Shown: piece after piece, positions 55,478-63,209 of the stretch
Numbering within the stretch: position 1 is the stretch's first letter
Layout of the letters: the number at the start of each line of letters is the position of its first letter
Source: Tolypothrix sp. PCC 7910
GTDB lineage: Bacteria > Cyanobacteriota > Cyanobacteriia > Cyanobacteriales > Nostocaceae
Length of the DNA: 64,000 bases
Assembly: GCF_011769525.1 (NCBI RefSeq)
Contig: NZ_CP050440.1
Location: 5,271,501 to 5,335,500 of the forward strand
Direction of reading: 5' to 3'
The notes under the pieces: generated by a model
Databases searched by the model: none
What the model was told of the DNA's origin: nothing
Seen by the model: only the letters and a program-made list of their open reading frames with translations
Made by a program: the position numbers and the translations under genes

Positions 55478-56866
55478 ATGAATTTTCCTGAAAATGATGC
55501 TTATTGGCTGGATACACTTAAATTTATTCAACTGCATATTCGTCCAGGAGATCATTTGCTAGCACCTAATGAGTTTACGGAGAAACTGGATGGTGTTCTT
55601 GATTATTCATATTCTCATAAATTCAATGAAAATAATTATCAATGGTTAGTTGTTCATAAAGGAAGATTATCAGTAATAAATAGCTGTATTGTAAAGCTAT
55701 TTTTTCAAAAATATTCACCTGTATTTGCTAATGAAGTTTTTGTAGTTTTTTCTGAATATAATTTACCTAATCTTCAACCAGCTTCCATACATTTAAAATC
55801 CTTATACGTGAAAGTAAGTTATCTAAAGTTGCATAATATGTTTAAGAGTTTTTTCCAAAAATTCAATTTATTGAAATTAATGCGAGAGCCTCAGCGTACA
55901 ACTGCAAATCAACAACCTAATCTTAATTATATTAACGAAAGATTATTATTTACATCTGATGCGTTACGCTTAAATGTCAAAACTTTAGGATATGAATATG
56001 CACGCACTTTAAGAGAAAAATTAGAAATACCAAATAATTTATTACCACAAAAAATAAATTTAACTTCTAAAGCTTGCTTACAAACAGATATTGAATCACC
56101 CTGGTTTTGGTACTGGTGTCAACAAATAAAGTCTCCTGTAGTGTATCACCGTAAGCTCTGGGAATTTGCTTATATTTTACAGGCAATTTATGAAAACGAC
56201 CTATTAACGGCTGGCAAAAAAGGCTTGGGTTTTGGTTGTGGCGAAGAACCTCTTCCTAGCTTGCTTGCAGCCTATGATCTTACTATTGTAGCCACAGACA
56301 TAGATCCTACAGAATCAGCAGCAAAGGGTTGGATAGAAACTAATCAAAATATGTCTTCAATCGATAAAATTTGGCATTCTGAATTATGCCCACATGAACT
56401 ATTTAAGAAAAATGTCAGTCTAGAGTATGTTGATATGAATAATATTCCATCTCTTTTAGAAGGCAAATATGACTTTTGCTGGTCTGCTTGTGCTTTGGAA
56501 CATTTAGGTAGTATTAAAAATGGGCTGAATTTTATTGAAAATTCTTTAAATACTCTTGTTCCAGGAGGAATATGTATCCATACAACTGAATTTAATTATT
56601 TAGAAGAGGAAGAAACTATTGATAACTACTCAACAGTTCTCTTTAGAAAGCGCGATTTTGAAGTGCTAGCTCAGAGATTAACTGCTGCTGGTCATCAAGT
56701 AGCAACTTTAGATTTCAATATTGGTTCTGGTGTGTTAGATAGATTTATAGATCTGCCTCCCTACGACAGTAAAATACATCAATTAGGGCAAGAAGCACAT
56801 CTTAAATTACTTATTGACGGTTTTGCTTCCACATCTTTCGGCATAGTAATTAAGAAAGCAGCATAA
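55478..56866 (+). CDS. SAM-dependent methyltransferase with the same unknown N-terminal domain
   Basis: About 462 residues. Residues 1-110 match the N-terminal domain of the FkbM protein at 52761 (FPENDAYWLDTLKF, LLAPNEFTEK, PVFANEVFVVFS, NLPNLQ). The C-terminal part (about 245-460) is a class I methyltransferase: GLGFGCGEEPLPSLLAA (motif I), VATDIDPTES (motif II), YDFCWSACALEHLGS and LVPGGICIHTTEF. It is a different catalytic family from FkbM, so the two proteins share only the N-terminus. Start ATG at 55478 has AGGTG 5 nt upstream. A glycan methyltransferase is likely from context. Confidence 0.75.
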   Translation: MNFPENDAYWLDTLKFIQLHIRPGDHLLAPNEFTEKLDGVLDYSYSHKFNENNYQWLVVHKGRLSVINSCIVKLFFQKYSPVFANEVFVVFSEYNLPNLQPASIHLKSLYVKVSYLKLHNMFKSFFQKFNLLKLMREPQRTTANQQPNLNYINERLLFTSDALRLNVKTLGYEYARTLREKLEIPNNLLPQKINLTSKACLQTDIESPWFWYWCQQIKSPVVYHRKLWEFAYILQAIYENDLLTAGKKGLGFGCGEEPLPSLLAAYDLTIVATDIDPTESAAKGWIETNQNMSSIDKIWHSELCPHELFKKNVSLEYVDMNNIPSLLEGKYDFCWSACALEHLGSIKNGLNFIENSLNTLVPGGICIHTTEFNYLEEEETIDNYSTVLFRKRDFEVLAQRLTAAGHQVATLDFNIGSGVLDRFIDLPPYDSKIHQLGQEAHLKLLIDGFASTSFGIVIKKAA

Positions 56867-56980
56867 TTTTCAAAGTTGCTGTCAAAGCCACAAATATTAT
56901 AAATTTATACTACATAGAGAAAATGACTGCGATCGCCCATTGCATATAATTGAAGTTTGCGATCGCATCTTTCCACCCAA

Positions 56981-57058
56981 GGTATTGCTAGAGCAAATCA
57001 ATTTAGCTGGGAAAAAACAGGACAAGCCACCGCTGAAGTATTATCACGCTATTTATGA
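56981..57058 (+). pseudogene. 3' relic of a glycosyltransferase gene
   Basis: Twenty-five codons and a stop read GIARANQFSWEKTGQATAE and on to RYL, nearly the same as the C-terminus of cluster GT 2 (GIARANQFSWEKTGQATLE). There is no upstream frame. It is what remains of a second, related glycosyltransferase after deletion, or a recombination scar. Confidence 0.8.
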
Positions 57059-57101
57059 GTGCTAGGCTAAAGTAAACCTAAATATTTATCTTCTAAATCT
57101 T

Positions 57102-57692
57102 ATGGTTGTACAAACTCCCCCTCGCCTATATTCTATTGAGGAATACTTAACCCTAGAAGAGAGTGCTGAGTACCGTAGCGAATACCGTAATGGGGAAGTT
57201 GTCGCAATGACTGGAGGCTCGATTAATCACAATCAGATTATTATCAACTTAATACTTGCTCTCGGATTGGCTCTTAGAGAGCAAAATTACCAAGTTTATA
57301 CAAGCGACTTACGTCTTTGGATTCCTCGTTACCAACAATATACATATCCAGATATTTTGATTATTAAAGGTGAACCCATCTTTCAAGAAGGGCGCAACGA
57401 TACAGTTATTAATCCCAGTATTATTTTTGAGATACTTTCTAAATCTACTCGTAGTAGAGATAGAGGTGATAAATTTACTTATTACCGTTCGATTCCCGAA
57501 TTTCAAGAATATATTTTAATTGACCAATATCAATTTCATCTTGAACAATTTAGTAAAACCACTGAAGGTAACTGGCTATTTAAAGAATCCGACGATGAAG
57601 ATGGCGTTTTAACTTTAGCTTCAGCAAACTGCCAAATTCCCCATCGCCAGATTTACGAACGAGTTAACTTTGATCAAAAGGAAGAAGGATGA
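57102..57692 (+). CDS. Uma2 family endonuclease (DUF820)
   Basis: A 196-residue protein of the PD-(D/E)xK-like Uma2 family, very numerous in cyanobacteria. Seen: YSIEEYLTLEESAEYRSEY, GEVVAMTGGSINHN, SDLRLWIPRYQQYTYPDILI and PSIIFEILSKSTRSRDRGDK, then YILIDQYQFHLEQF. The Asp, Glu and Lys residues of the putative nuclease core are present in those blocks. Physiological role unknown. It ends convergent with pyruvate kinase; AGGAAGA...ATGAA after it pairs with TTCAT...TCTTCCT, a possible shared terminator. Confidence 0.88.
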   Translation: MVVQTPPRLYSIEEYLTLEESAEYRSEYRNGEVVAMTGGSINHNQIIINLILALGLALREQNYQVYTSDLRLWIPRYQQYTYPDILIIKGEPIFQEGRNDTVINPSIIFEILSKSTRSRDRGDKFTYYRSIPEFQEYILIDQYQFHLEQFSKTTEGNWLFKESDDEDGVLTLASANCQIPHRQIYERVNFDQKEEG

Positions 57693-57731
57693 AAAAATCT
57701 TTTACTCTTCAGCCTTTAAACTTCATTCTTC

Positions 57732-59498
57732 CTAAGGTGTTCCTACTGCGCCAGAGTAAATTAAACCTCGTTGCAGATCCAGGGTTAAAATTGCACCGTC
57801 TCTAATTACTTGTGTTGCTTCCTTCACACCCACAATTACTGGTACACCTAAACGCAAGCCAATTACAGCTGCGTGGCTGGTGAGGCTTTCTTCTTCTGTA
57901 ATAATTCCTGAGGCTTTGCGAATTGCTTCCACAAAATCGGCAGTGGTACGGGGAGCAACTAAAATATCTCCAGGATTAAAGTTACTTACATCCATACCTT
58001 TGTGCGCGACTCTGGCGCGTCCACTCACAGAACCTTGTCCAAGTCCAATTCCCTGTCCCAGAATAGCTGTTACGACTTCAACCTTGATTAAATCTGTCGA
58101 GCCGGAAACACCTTGTAGTGTACCTGCTGTCATCACTACCAAATCACCCTCAGTTAGTAGTTTATTTTCCTGAGCAACATTGATAGCAGCTTGAAAAGTT
58201 TGTCCGGTAGAAGGTAGTTCTAGCACTAACAGCGGTTTTACTCCCCATACCATTTGTAACTGTCGTGCTACATTAACATGGGGTGTAATTGCCAAAATTG
58301 GTGTGCGCGGACGGAATTTGGAAACATTGCGCGCTGTTGCCCCTGTTTGGGTTAAGGTCATAATTGCCGATGCACCTAGCTGTTCAGCAATTTGTCCTAC
58401 AGCTTGGCTAATGGCGTTAGGAATGGAACGTCTAGCATCTCTTAACAGGCGATTGGCGTTTTCTGCTTCTTCCTGTTCAATGCGCTCGGCAATTCTGGCC
58501 ATAGTTGCTACAGCTTCTACCGGGTAACTACCTACGGCAGTTTCGTTAGAAAGCATGACTGCATCTGTGCCATCTAAAATTGCATTTGCCACATCTGACA
58601 CTTCGGCACGAGTGGGGCGAGGGTTACTCACCATGCTGTCTAACATTTGCGTGGCGGTAATAATAGGAATCCCCAAGCGGTTAGCAGTAGCAATCAGCCG
58701 CTTTTGCAGTACAGGAACATCCTCGGCTGGTAATTCTACCCCTAAATCACCTCTCGCTACCATTACGCCATCACACAAAGCCAACACTGCTTCCATTTGC
58801 TCAATAGCTTCGTGCTTTTCGATTTTGGCAACTACGGGTACATTTTTACCTGTGCTGGAAATTAGCTCTTTAATTTCGATGATATCTTGAGGATTGCGGA
58901 CAAAAGATAGTGCTACCCAATCTACACCCTGATCCAGACCAAACATCAGATCCTCTCGGTCTTTGTCAGTCATGGCTTTAATGGAAAGGTAAACTCCGGG
59001 AAAGTTAACACCTTTATTGTTAGAAAGTTTACCAGCTACGGTAACACGACAATGTAAATCACCTTTATCGCGATTAATCTCCTCAACTACCATTTCAACT
59101 CGCCCATCATCGAGGAGGATTTTTGCGCCAACTGGGACTTCTTCTGCCAAGTAATCGTAGGTAACACAGCTAATTTCTTGTGTACCAATTACTGGACGAT
59201 TGGTCAAGGTGAAGCGATCGCCTTTTGCTAAAACTATAGACCCATTTTCAAACCGCCCCAAGCGAATTTTTGGCCCTTGCAAGTCTTGGAGAATTGCTAC
59301 TGGCTGATTTAGTTCAAAAGCAGTTTGCCGAATTAAACGGATACTACGCTGATGATCGGCATGAGTCCCGTGGGAAAAGTTTAGCCGTAGTGTTGTTGCT
59401 CCCGCTTCAATAATTGCCTTGAGCATTTCTGGGCTGCTAGTAGCAGGCCCAATCGTAGCGACAATTTTTGTGCGGCGTAGAGAATCTCTTAATTGCAT
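57732..59498 (-). CDS. pyk: Pyruvate kinase with C-terminal PEP-utiliser domain
   Basis: A 588-residue protein. Residues 1-475 form pyruvate kinase: TKIVATIGPATSS, LRLNFSHGTH, GPKIRLG, the catalytic Lys in PVVAKIEKHEAIEQ, MVARGDLGVELP and ATQMLDSM. It transfers phosphate from PEP to ADP in glycolysis. Residues about 490-585 are an extra domain with the phosphohistidine-type loop EESLTSHAAVIGLRLGVP, as in the longer cyanobacterial and Bacillus-type enzymes. Start at 59498 has the usual SLRRTKIVAT within 15 residues. Single-gene unit, convergent with the Uma2 gene. Confidence 0.94.
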   Translation of the reverse strand: MQLRDSLRRTKIVATIGPATSSPEMLKAIIEAGATTLRLNFSHGTHADHQRSIRLIRQTAFELNQPVAILQDLQGPKIRLGRFENGSIVLAKGDRFTLTNRPVIGTQEISCVTYDYLAEEVPVGAKILLDDGRVEMVVEEINRDKGDLHCRVTVAGKLSNNKGVNFPGVYLSIKAMTDKDREDLMFGLDQGVDWVALSFVRNPQDIIEIKELISSTGKNVPVVAKIEKHEAIEQMEAVLALCDGVMVARGDLGVELPAEDVPVLQKRLIATANRLGIPIITATQMLDSMVSNPRPTRAEVSDVANAILDGTDAVMLSNETAVGSYPVEAVATMARIAERIEQEEAENANRLLRDARRSIPNAISQAVGQIAEQLGASAIMTLTQTGATARNVSKFRPRTPILAITPHVNVARQLQMVWGVKPLLVLELPSTGQTFQAAINVAQENKLLTEGDLVVMTAGTLQGVSGSTDLIKVEVVTAILGQGIGLGQGSVSGRARVAHKGMDVSNFNPGDILVAPRTTADFVEAIRKASGIITEEESLTSHAAVIGLRLGVPVIVGVKEATQVIRDGAILTLDLQRGLIYSGAVGTP

Positions 59499-60036
59499 AG
59501 GGGCTGATTCGAGGATCTATCTAGGAAACCATCGTAAATTAAAGGGCATTTCTATTTCCGTCACTGCTATATCAATCAGATATAAGCAGTTAGAAAGGGG
59601 GAATAAAGGCCAGTTGGTGGCGAGAAATTTAAATTAATCTAGGAGATAGGGACTAAGGGCTAAGGATTTTCATGGGTTGGGGAACTTTCCCGTGAGTAAT
59701 TGCCTTGAATAGTATATGTATTTCCGCCAAGCTGCATTAATAGTGAGCTACGAAAAACTGACTTGAGCGTGGCAATTTTAGTGAGTGGATAGACTAGTTA
59801 TCGTACACTAATCTTGGTTCCATCCTCCCCCAGAAGGATATTCTTCTACCCAGTTTTCACCAATTACTACACCCCAATTAATTCTGAAGATGCAAGTCCC
59901 GTCTGGCATCATATCGTATTTATCTATACAATCTGCTAAATGACGGATAAAACTTGCTATACAAAAGTTTATAAAAGTTTATTATTCACTAATCTTTGTC
60001 GTATATTCGTAATGTTTGATAAATAAGGAGATCAGA
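59499..60036. other. Intergenic region between pyk and crtR
   Basis: Divergent promoters for pyk (-) and crtR (+). The first 300 bp hold nothing clear; a degraded coding stretch on the - strand lies at about 59808-59960. Confidence 0.4.
59808..59912 (-). pseudogene. Fragment of an unrecognised small protein gene
   Basis: The - strand reads MMPDGTCIFRINWGVVIG and ends GGGWNQD before TAG; upstream in-frame sequence (ASFIRHLADCIDKYD) is also protein-like but lacks a start. The composition (Gly, Trp, Asn) looks like genuine protein, so it may be a 5'-truncated gene, or a small gene with an unusual start. Confidence 0.3.
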
Positions 60037-60936
60037 ATGCTCACGTCGGAGGCACAGAAGCCACTGACAGTCCCACCCAAGGAATTTTTAGCGCCTGCTG
60101 GTGATTTTAGTGCCACAATGCTGCTATTTTTTAGTGCAGTGGCGATGCTAGTGTTATCTAACTTTGGTTACTGGCTGTGGGAATGGCCGCATTGGCTATG
60201 CTTTAGTGTGAATACTCTAGCGCTGCATTGTTCAGGGACAGTGATTCACGATGCTTGCCATCAATCTGCTCATCGCAACCGAGTAATTAATGCGATGTTA
60301 GGTCATGGTAGTGCCTTGATGCTAGCTTTCGCATTTCCGGTATTTACGCGAGTGCATTTACAGCATCATGCCCATGTTAATCATCCCAAAGATGACCCAG
60401 ATCATTATGTCTCGACTGGTGGGCCGCTGTGGTTGATTGCAGTACGATTTTTGTACCATGAGGTATTTTTCTTTCAACGGCAACTGTGGCGTAAATATGA
60501 GCTACTGGAGTGGTTTATTAGCCGCTTGATTGTAGTGACAATTGTTTATATCTCAGTGCAATATCACTTTTTGGGTTACATTCTCAATTTTTGGTTTATA
60601 CCAGCATTTATTGTGGGGATAGCATTAGGATTATTCTTTGATTATCTGCCCCATCGCCCATTTGTAGAGCGCGATCGCTGGAAAAATGCTCGCGTTTACC
60701 CTAACCCAATTCTGAACATTTTGATTATGGGACAGAATTACCACCTAGTTCATCATTTGTGGCCTTCAATTCCCTGGTACAACTACCAGCCAGCCTATTA
60801 TTTGATGAAACCACTATTAGATGCAAAAGGTTGTTATCAAACTTCGGGATTATTACAAAAGAAAGATTTTTTTGAATTTGTTTACGACATCTTTTTAGGA
60901 ATTAGGTTTAATCACCACAAACAACCTGAAAATTAA
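60037..60936 (+). CDS. crtR: Beta-carotene hydroxylase CrtR
   Basis: A membrane di-iron hydroxylase of about 299 residues. His-box motifs: HDACHQSAHRN near 80, LQHHAHVNHP near 115 and NYHLVHHLWPSIPW near 235, together with three or four membrane helices. These bind the two irons that hydroxylate the beta-ionone ring at C3, giving zeaxanthin or, in many Nostocales, myxoxanthophyll-type products. Start ATG at 60037 has AAGGAG at 60024-60029; an in-frame TTG at 60016 lies before that site and is rejected. Regulation not visible. Confidence 0.9.
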   Translation: MLTSEAQKPLTVPPKEFLAPAGDFSATMLLFFSAVAMLVLSNFGYWLWEWPHWLCFSVNTLALHCSGTVIHDACHQSAHRNRVINAMLGHGSALMLAFAFPVFTRVHLQHHAHVNHPKDDPDHYVSTGGPLWLIAVRFLYHEVFFFQRQLWRKYELLEWFISRLIVVTIVYISVQYHFLGYILNFWFIPAFIVGIALGLFFDYLPHRPFVERDRWKNARVYPNPILNILIMGQNYHLVHHLWPSIPWYNYQPAYYLMKPLLDAKGCYQTSGLLQKKDFFEFVYDIFLGIRFNHHKQPEN

Positions 60937-61065
60937 GATGATATAGCCATTTACAACCAACAGGCGATCGCGCTACATATTCTAAGTTATGGATGCGATC
61001 GCTCTCACTGAAAAAATTTCAAAATTGCCTTGTCGCATTAATAACCCTGCGCGGTGCTGAAAAAC

Positions 61066-61290
61066 CTATGCTACCTGCAAAGACTGTCCGAGAGTTTTTG
61101 GTTCAGGGAGAGTTTCACCGAGTTCCAAAGCTGTTTCAATTAATAACTCTAGTACTTCTTGAGCATTCTTCAGCGCTTCTTCGTAAGTATCTCCGTGAGT
61201 ACAAGGCTGCATGACATTTGTAAATTCAGGCAACAGGACAACATAACATTGGTCTTCATCTGACCATTGAATAATGATTGTATATTTCAT
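61066..61290 (-). CDS. HicB-family antitoxin, second (duplicated) copy
   Basis: A 74-residue protein starting KYTIIIQWSDEDQCYVV, with the HicB fold motif LPEF and HGDTYEEALKNAQEVLELLIE. It has no separate DNA-binding tail. It lies 25 nt downstream of the first hicB and differs from it in about a fifth of residues; the DNA period is 250 bp. There is no second hicA beside it. Longer frame to 61389 runs into the duplicated upstream copy and is not real. Could be a spare antitoxin, or a decoy for the same toxin. Confidence 0.75.
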   Translation of the reverse strand: MKYTIIIQWSDEDQCYVVLLPEFTNVMQPCTHGDTYEEALKNAQEVLELLIETALELGETLPEPKTLGQSLQVA

Positions 61291-61315
61291 TCTTCTGTTT
61301 CCTCTGGTACAAAAT

Positions 61316-61540
61316 CTATGCTGCTTGCAAAGACTGTCCAAGAGTTTTTGGTTCAGGGAGCGGTTCACCGAGTTCCAAATTTGTTTCAATTAACATCTCT
61401 AGAACTTCTTGAGCATTTTTTAGGGCTTCTTCGTAAGTATCCCCGTGAGTATGACAAAACTCTCCCCATTCAGGAAGACTAACAACAAAACAATTATCTT
61501 CATCTGACCATTGAATAATTATGGTATAGCGAGTATTCAT
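61316..61540 (-). CDS. hicB: HicB-family antitoxin
   Basis: A 74-residue HicB antitoxin: TRYTIIIQWSDEDNCFVVSLPEW, then HTHGDTYEEALKNAQEVLEML. The partially degraded RNase H-like fold binds and blocks HicA. It overlaps the hicA stop codon by 4 nt (ATGA), a classic toxin-then-antitoxin order with translational coupling. There is no ribbon-helix-helix extension, so autoregulation may need a partner or be absent. Confidence 0.85.
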   Translation of the reverse strand: MNTRYTIIIQWSDEDNCFVVSLPEWGEFCHTHGDTYEEALKNAQEVLEMLIETNLELGEPLPEPKTLGQSLQAA

Positions 61541-61764
61541 TCTTGTTCTTCCTCTTGAACTTTTTTAATTTCTTCTAGCTTTTGAAGTGCATTATTAACA
61601 TCTTTCTCTTGGTAAGCTTTAGCATCACTACTATCTTTGCCTGATAGAGTAACTCTCCCTGGTAACAAAGGATGAAACCAATTTGTGTGACTACCCTTAC
61701 CAGGACGGTAGATAAAACCTGCTTGCAGTAATAAGCTTTTTAATTCTCTGATTTTCTTGGGCAT
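61537..61764 (-). CDS. hicA: HicA-family toxin (mRNA interferase)
   Basis: A 75-residue protein of the double-stranded RNA-binding-like fold: KIRELKSLLLQAGFIYRPGKGSHTNWFHP holds the catalytic His in GSHTNW. HicA toxins cleave mRNA and tmRNA and stop growth until HicB neutralises them. The C-terminal tail is Glu/Lys-rich and longer than usual (QKLEEIKKVQEEEQE). It starts 10 nt after the stop of the HEAT-repeat gene, so toxin expression could follow that gene's transcription. HicB follows with a 4-nt overlap. Confidence 0.85.
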   Translation of the reverse strand: MPKKIRELKSLLLQAGFIYRPGKGSHTNWFHPLLPGRVTLSGKDSSDAKAYQEKDVNNALQKLEEIKKVQEEEQE

Positions 61765-61773
61765 AATCTCAGC

Positions 61774-62060
61774 TTACATTCCTACTCCCCACTCCCTCAA
61801 CTTCTTCTGAGCAAACTTCCGCACTTCCTCATCTGGGTCATTCTCTGCTTTGTCGCGTAATAGTGGTAAAGTTTGGGGATGCTGAGAAAATTGCTTGATA
61901 ATTATGTCAAGTGCAATATACCGAGGATTGGGAGTAAAAATATCATGACTACCATCAAAGGAATCATTGACCGCACAGTTATAAAAAACTTCTAACATTG
62001 CAAGGTCATCTGGAAAATTCTTGGCTAATTGTTCTATTGCTGCACCTTGCAAATTCCATT
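61774..62060 (-). pseudogene. 3' part of the HEAT-repeat gene, cut off by the IS
   Basis: About 95 codons: GAAIEQLAKNFPDDLAML, a HEAT-type spacer with a non-repeat insert (NDSFDGSHDIFTPNPRYIAL), and a last repeat TLPLLRDKAENDPDEEVRKFAQKKL. The stop is at 61774. It continues the frame of the part at 63210-64000 once the IS at 62061-63209 is removed. It could be expressed separately from an internal TTG, but is unlikely to be functional. Confidence 0.8.
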
Positions 62061-63209
62061 AGACCCGTCCGAAAACTCGCAAGCCTATATTTACAAGGCT
62101 TTGAGACCAGTCCTTGCAGATTCTGTTGCAATGGAACAATAAGTGTTTGATATAGTTACTGATAGTTTAGAGCAGAAAAATACATAATCTTGCCTAACGC
62201 AAACACAATTTTTAATTGATACTAATTTATGGCGCTATTCGGTAATACGAAAGTGCCAATTCGCAGTCTTACTAGACCACAAACTAACAAAACTATTTCA
62301 TTATAAACATCAGCATTTAATCTAAATCTTTGTGATGCCACTTGGAAAATTTTTACAATACGTATTAAATGCTCAACAAATATACGCTTACTTGATAGAG
62401 CTTTATTTTCTTCTTTTTGTTGTTCATTTAATTGTTGTTTTCTTTTCTTCTTATGAGGGGTAGTAATATTATTCCCACCTTGATACGCTTTATCTCCCGT
62501 AAATTCTTGTTTTTCATCAAATTTTGTTTGTTGCTCTCTAAATAATTTTATGTCTGCTGTTGGCCCTGGAGAGCCTACTGTAACATCAATAATATCTTTT
62601 CCCTCTGGCAAGGAAACTATCTGGTTTTTTATAGTATGCTGTTTTTTCTTTCCCGAAAAGAACTTTTTCTGTTCTTCGTTGTCAGATGGTCTATCTATAG
62701 GCTGTTCTACGCTATCAACTAGCAACTTAAAATTCGTTAATATTTCTTGTATAATGAGCAAATCTCCTTCTTTATTTTCTACTTGCTCTATTAAACTAGA
62801 AGGGAGAATCTTACGTAATATTTTTCTCCAGTAATGAAAAGTATCATTAGATAAAGTTTTTGATATACCAAACATTATTCCTAAAACTTCAAATGTGGGT
62901 ATTTGTCTCAGATAAAACAAGCACAAACATACTTGTTCTGGGATGGATAATAATTCTTTGCGTCCACCTCCACGACGATGTATTCTAACTTTCTTCTGTT
63001 CCAATTTGAGTTGTTCTTCTTCATGACTGTTTTTAGCATAGTTTACAAGGTCAGTAAATTGGTCATAACTAATCCCCAAAAGTTGCTTTGCTCTTCGTGG
63101 ATACTTTTGTATATAATCAAATATACTAATCATTTAATTAAATTTTGGTAGAGGGTCAATTTTACTTTCTACCATTTTTTTGTACCCAATTCATATTCCG
63201 GACGTGTCT
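62061..63209 (-). mobile_element. IS5-family insertion sequence (ISL2-like)
   Basis: 1149 bp. Left end AGACCCGTCCGAAAA and reverse complement of right end AGACACGTCCGGAAT are imperfect inverted repeats. ATT flanks both sides (62058-62060 and 63210-63212) as a 3-bp target duplication, the ANT type expected for the ISL2 group as I recall it. One transposase frame fills it. It sits inside a HEAT-repeat gene in the same orientation. Confidence 0.88.
62222..63133 (-). CDS. IS5-family transposase (DDE, DDE_Tnp_4 type)
   Basis: A 303-residue transposase. Residues about 15-110 carry a helix-turn-helix region (SIPEQVCLCLFYLRQIPTF, GISKTLSNDTFHYW). The DDE triad is D in LLVDSVEQP, D in FTGDKAYQG and E in IFVEHLIRIVK. 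The middle segment KKKQHTIKNQIVS is the usual insertion with Gly-Lys-Lys-Lys-Gln. The frame is intact from start 63133 to stop 62222, so it may be active, which fits a recent insertion. AT-rich, Lys-rich composition relative to neighbours. Confidence 0.92.
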   Translation of the reverse strand: MISIFDYIQKYPRRAKQLLGISYDQFTDLVNYAKNSHEEEQLKLEQKKVRIHRRGGGRKELLSIPEQVCLCLFYLRQIPTFEVLGIMFGISKTLSNDTFHYWRKILRKILPSSLIEQVENKEGDLLIIQEILTNFKLLVDSVEQPIDRPSDNEEQKKFFSGKKKQHTIKNQIVSLPEGKDIIDVTVGSPGPTADIKLFREQQTKFDEKQEFTGDKAYQGGNNITTPHKKKRKQQLNEQQKEENKALSSKRIFVEHLIRIVKIFQVASQRFRLNADVYNEIVLLVCGLVRLRIGTFVLPNSAIN

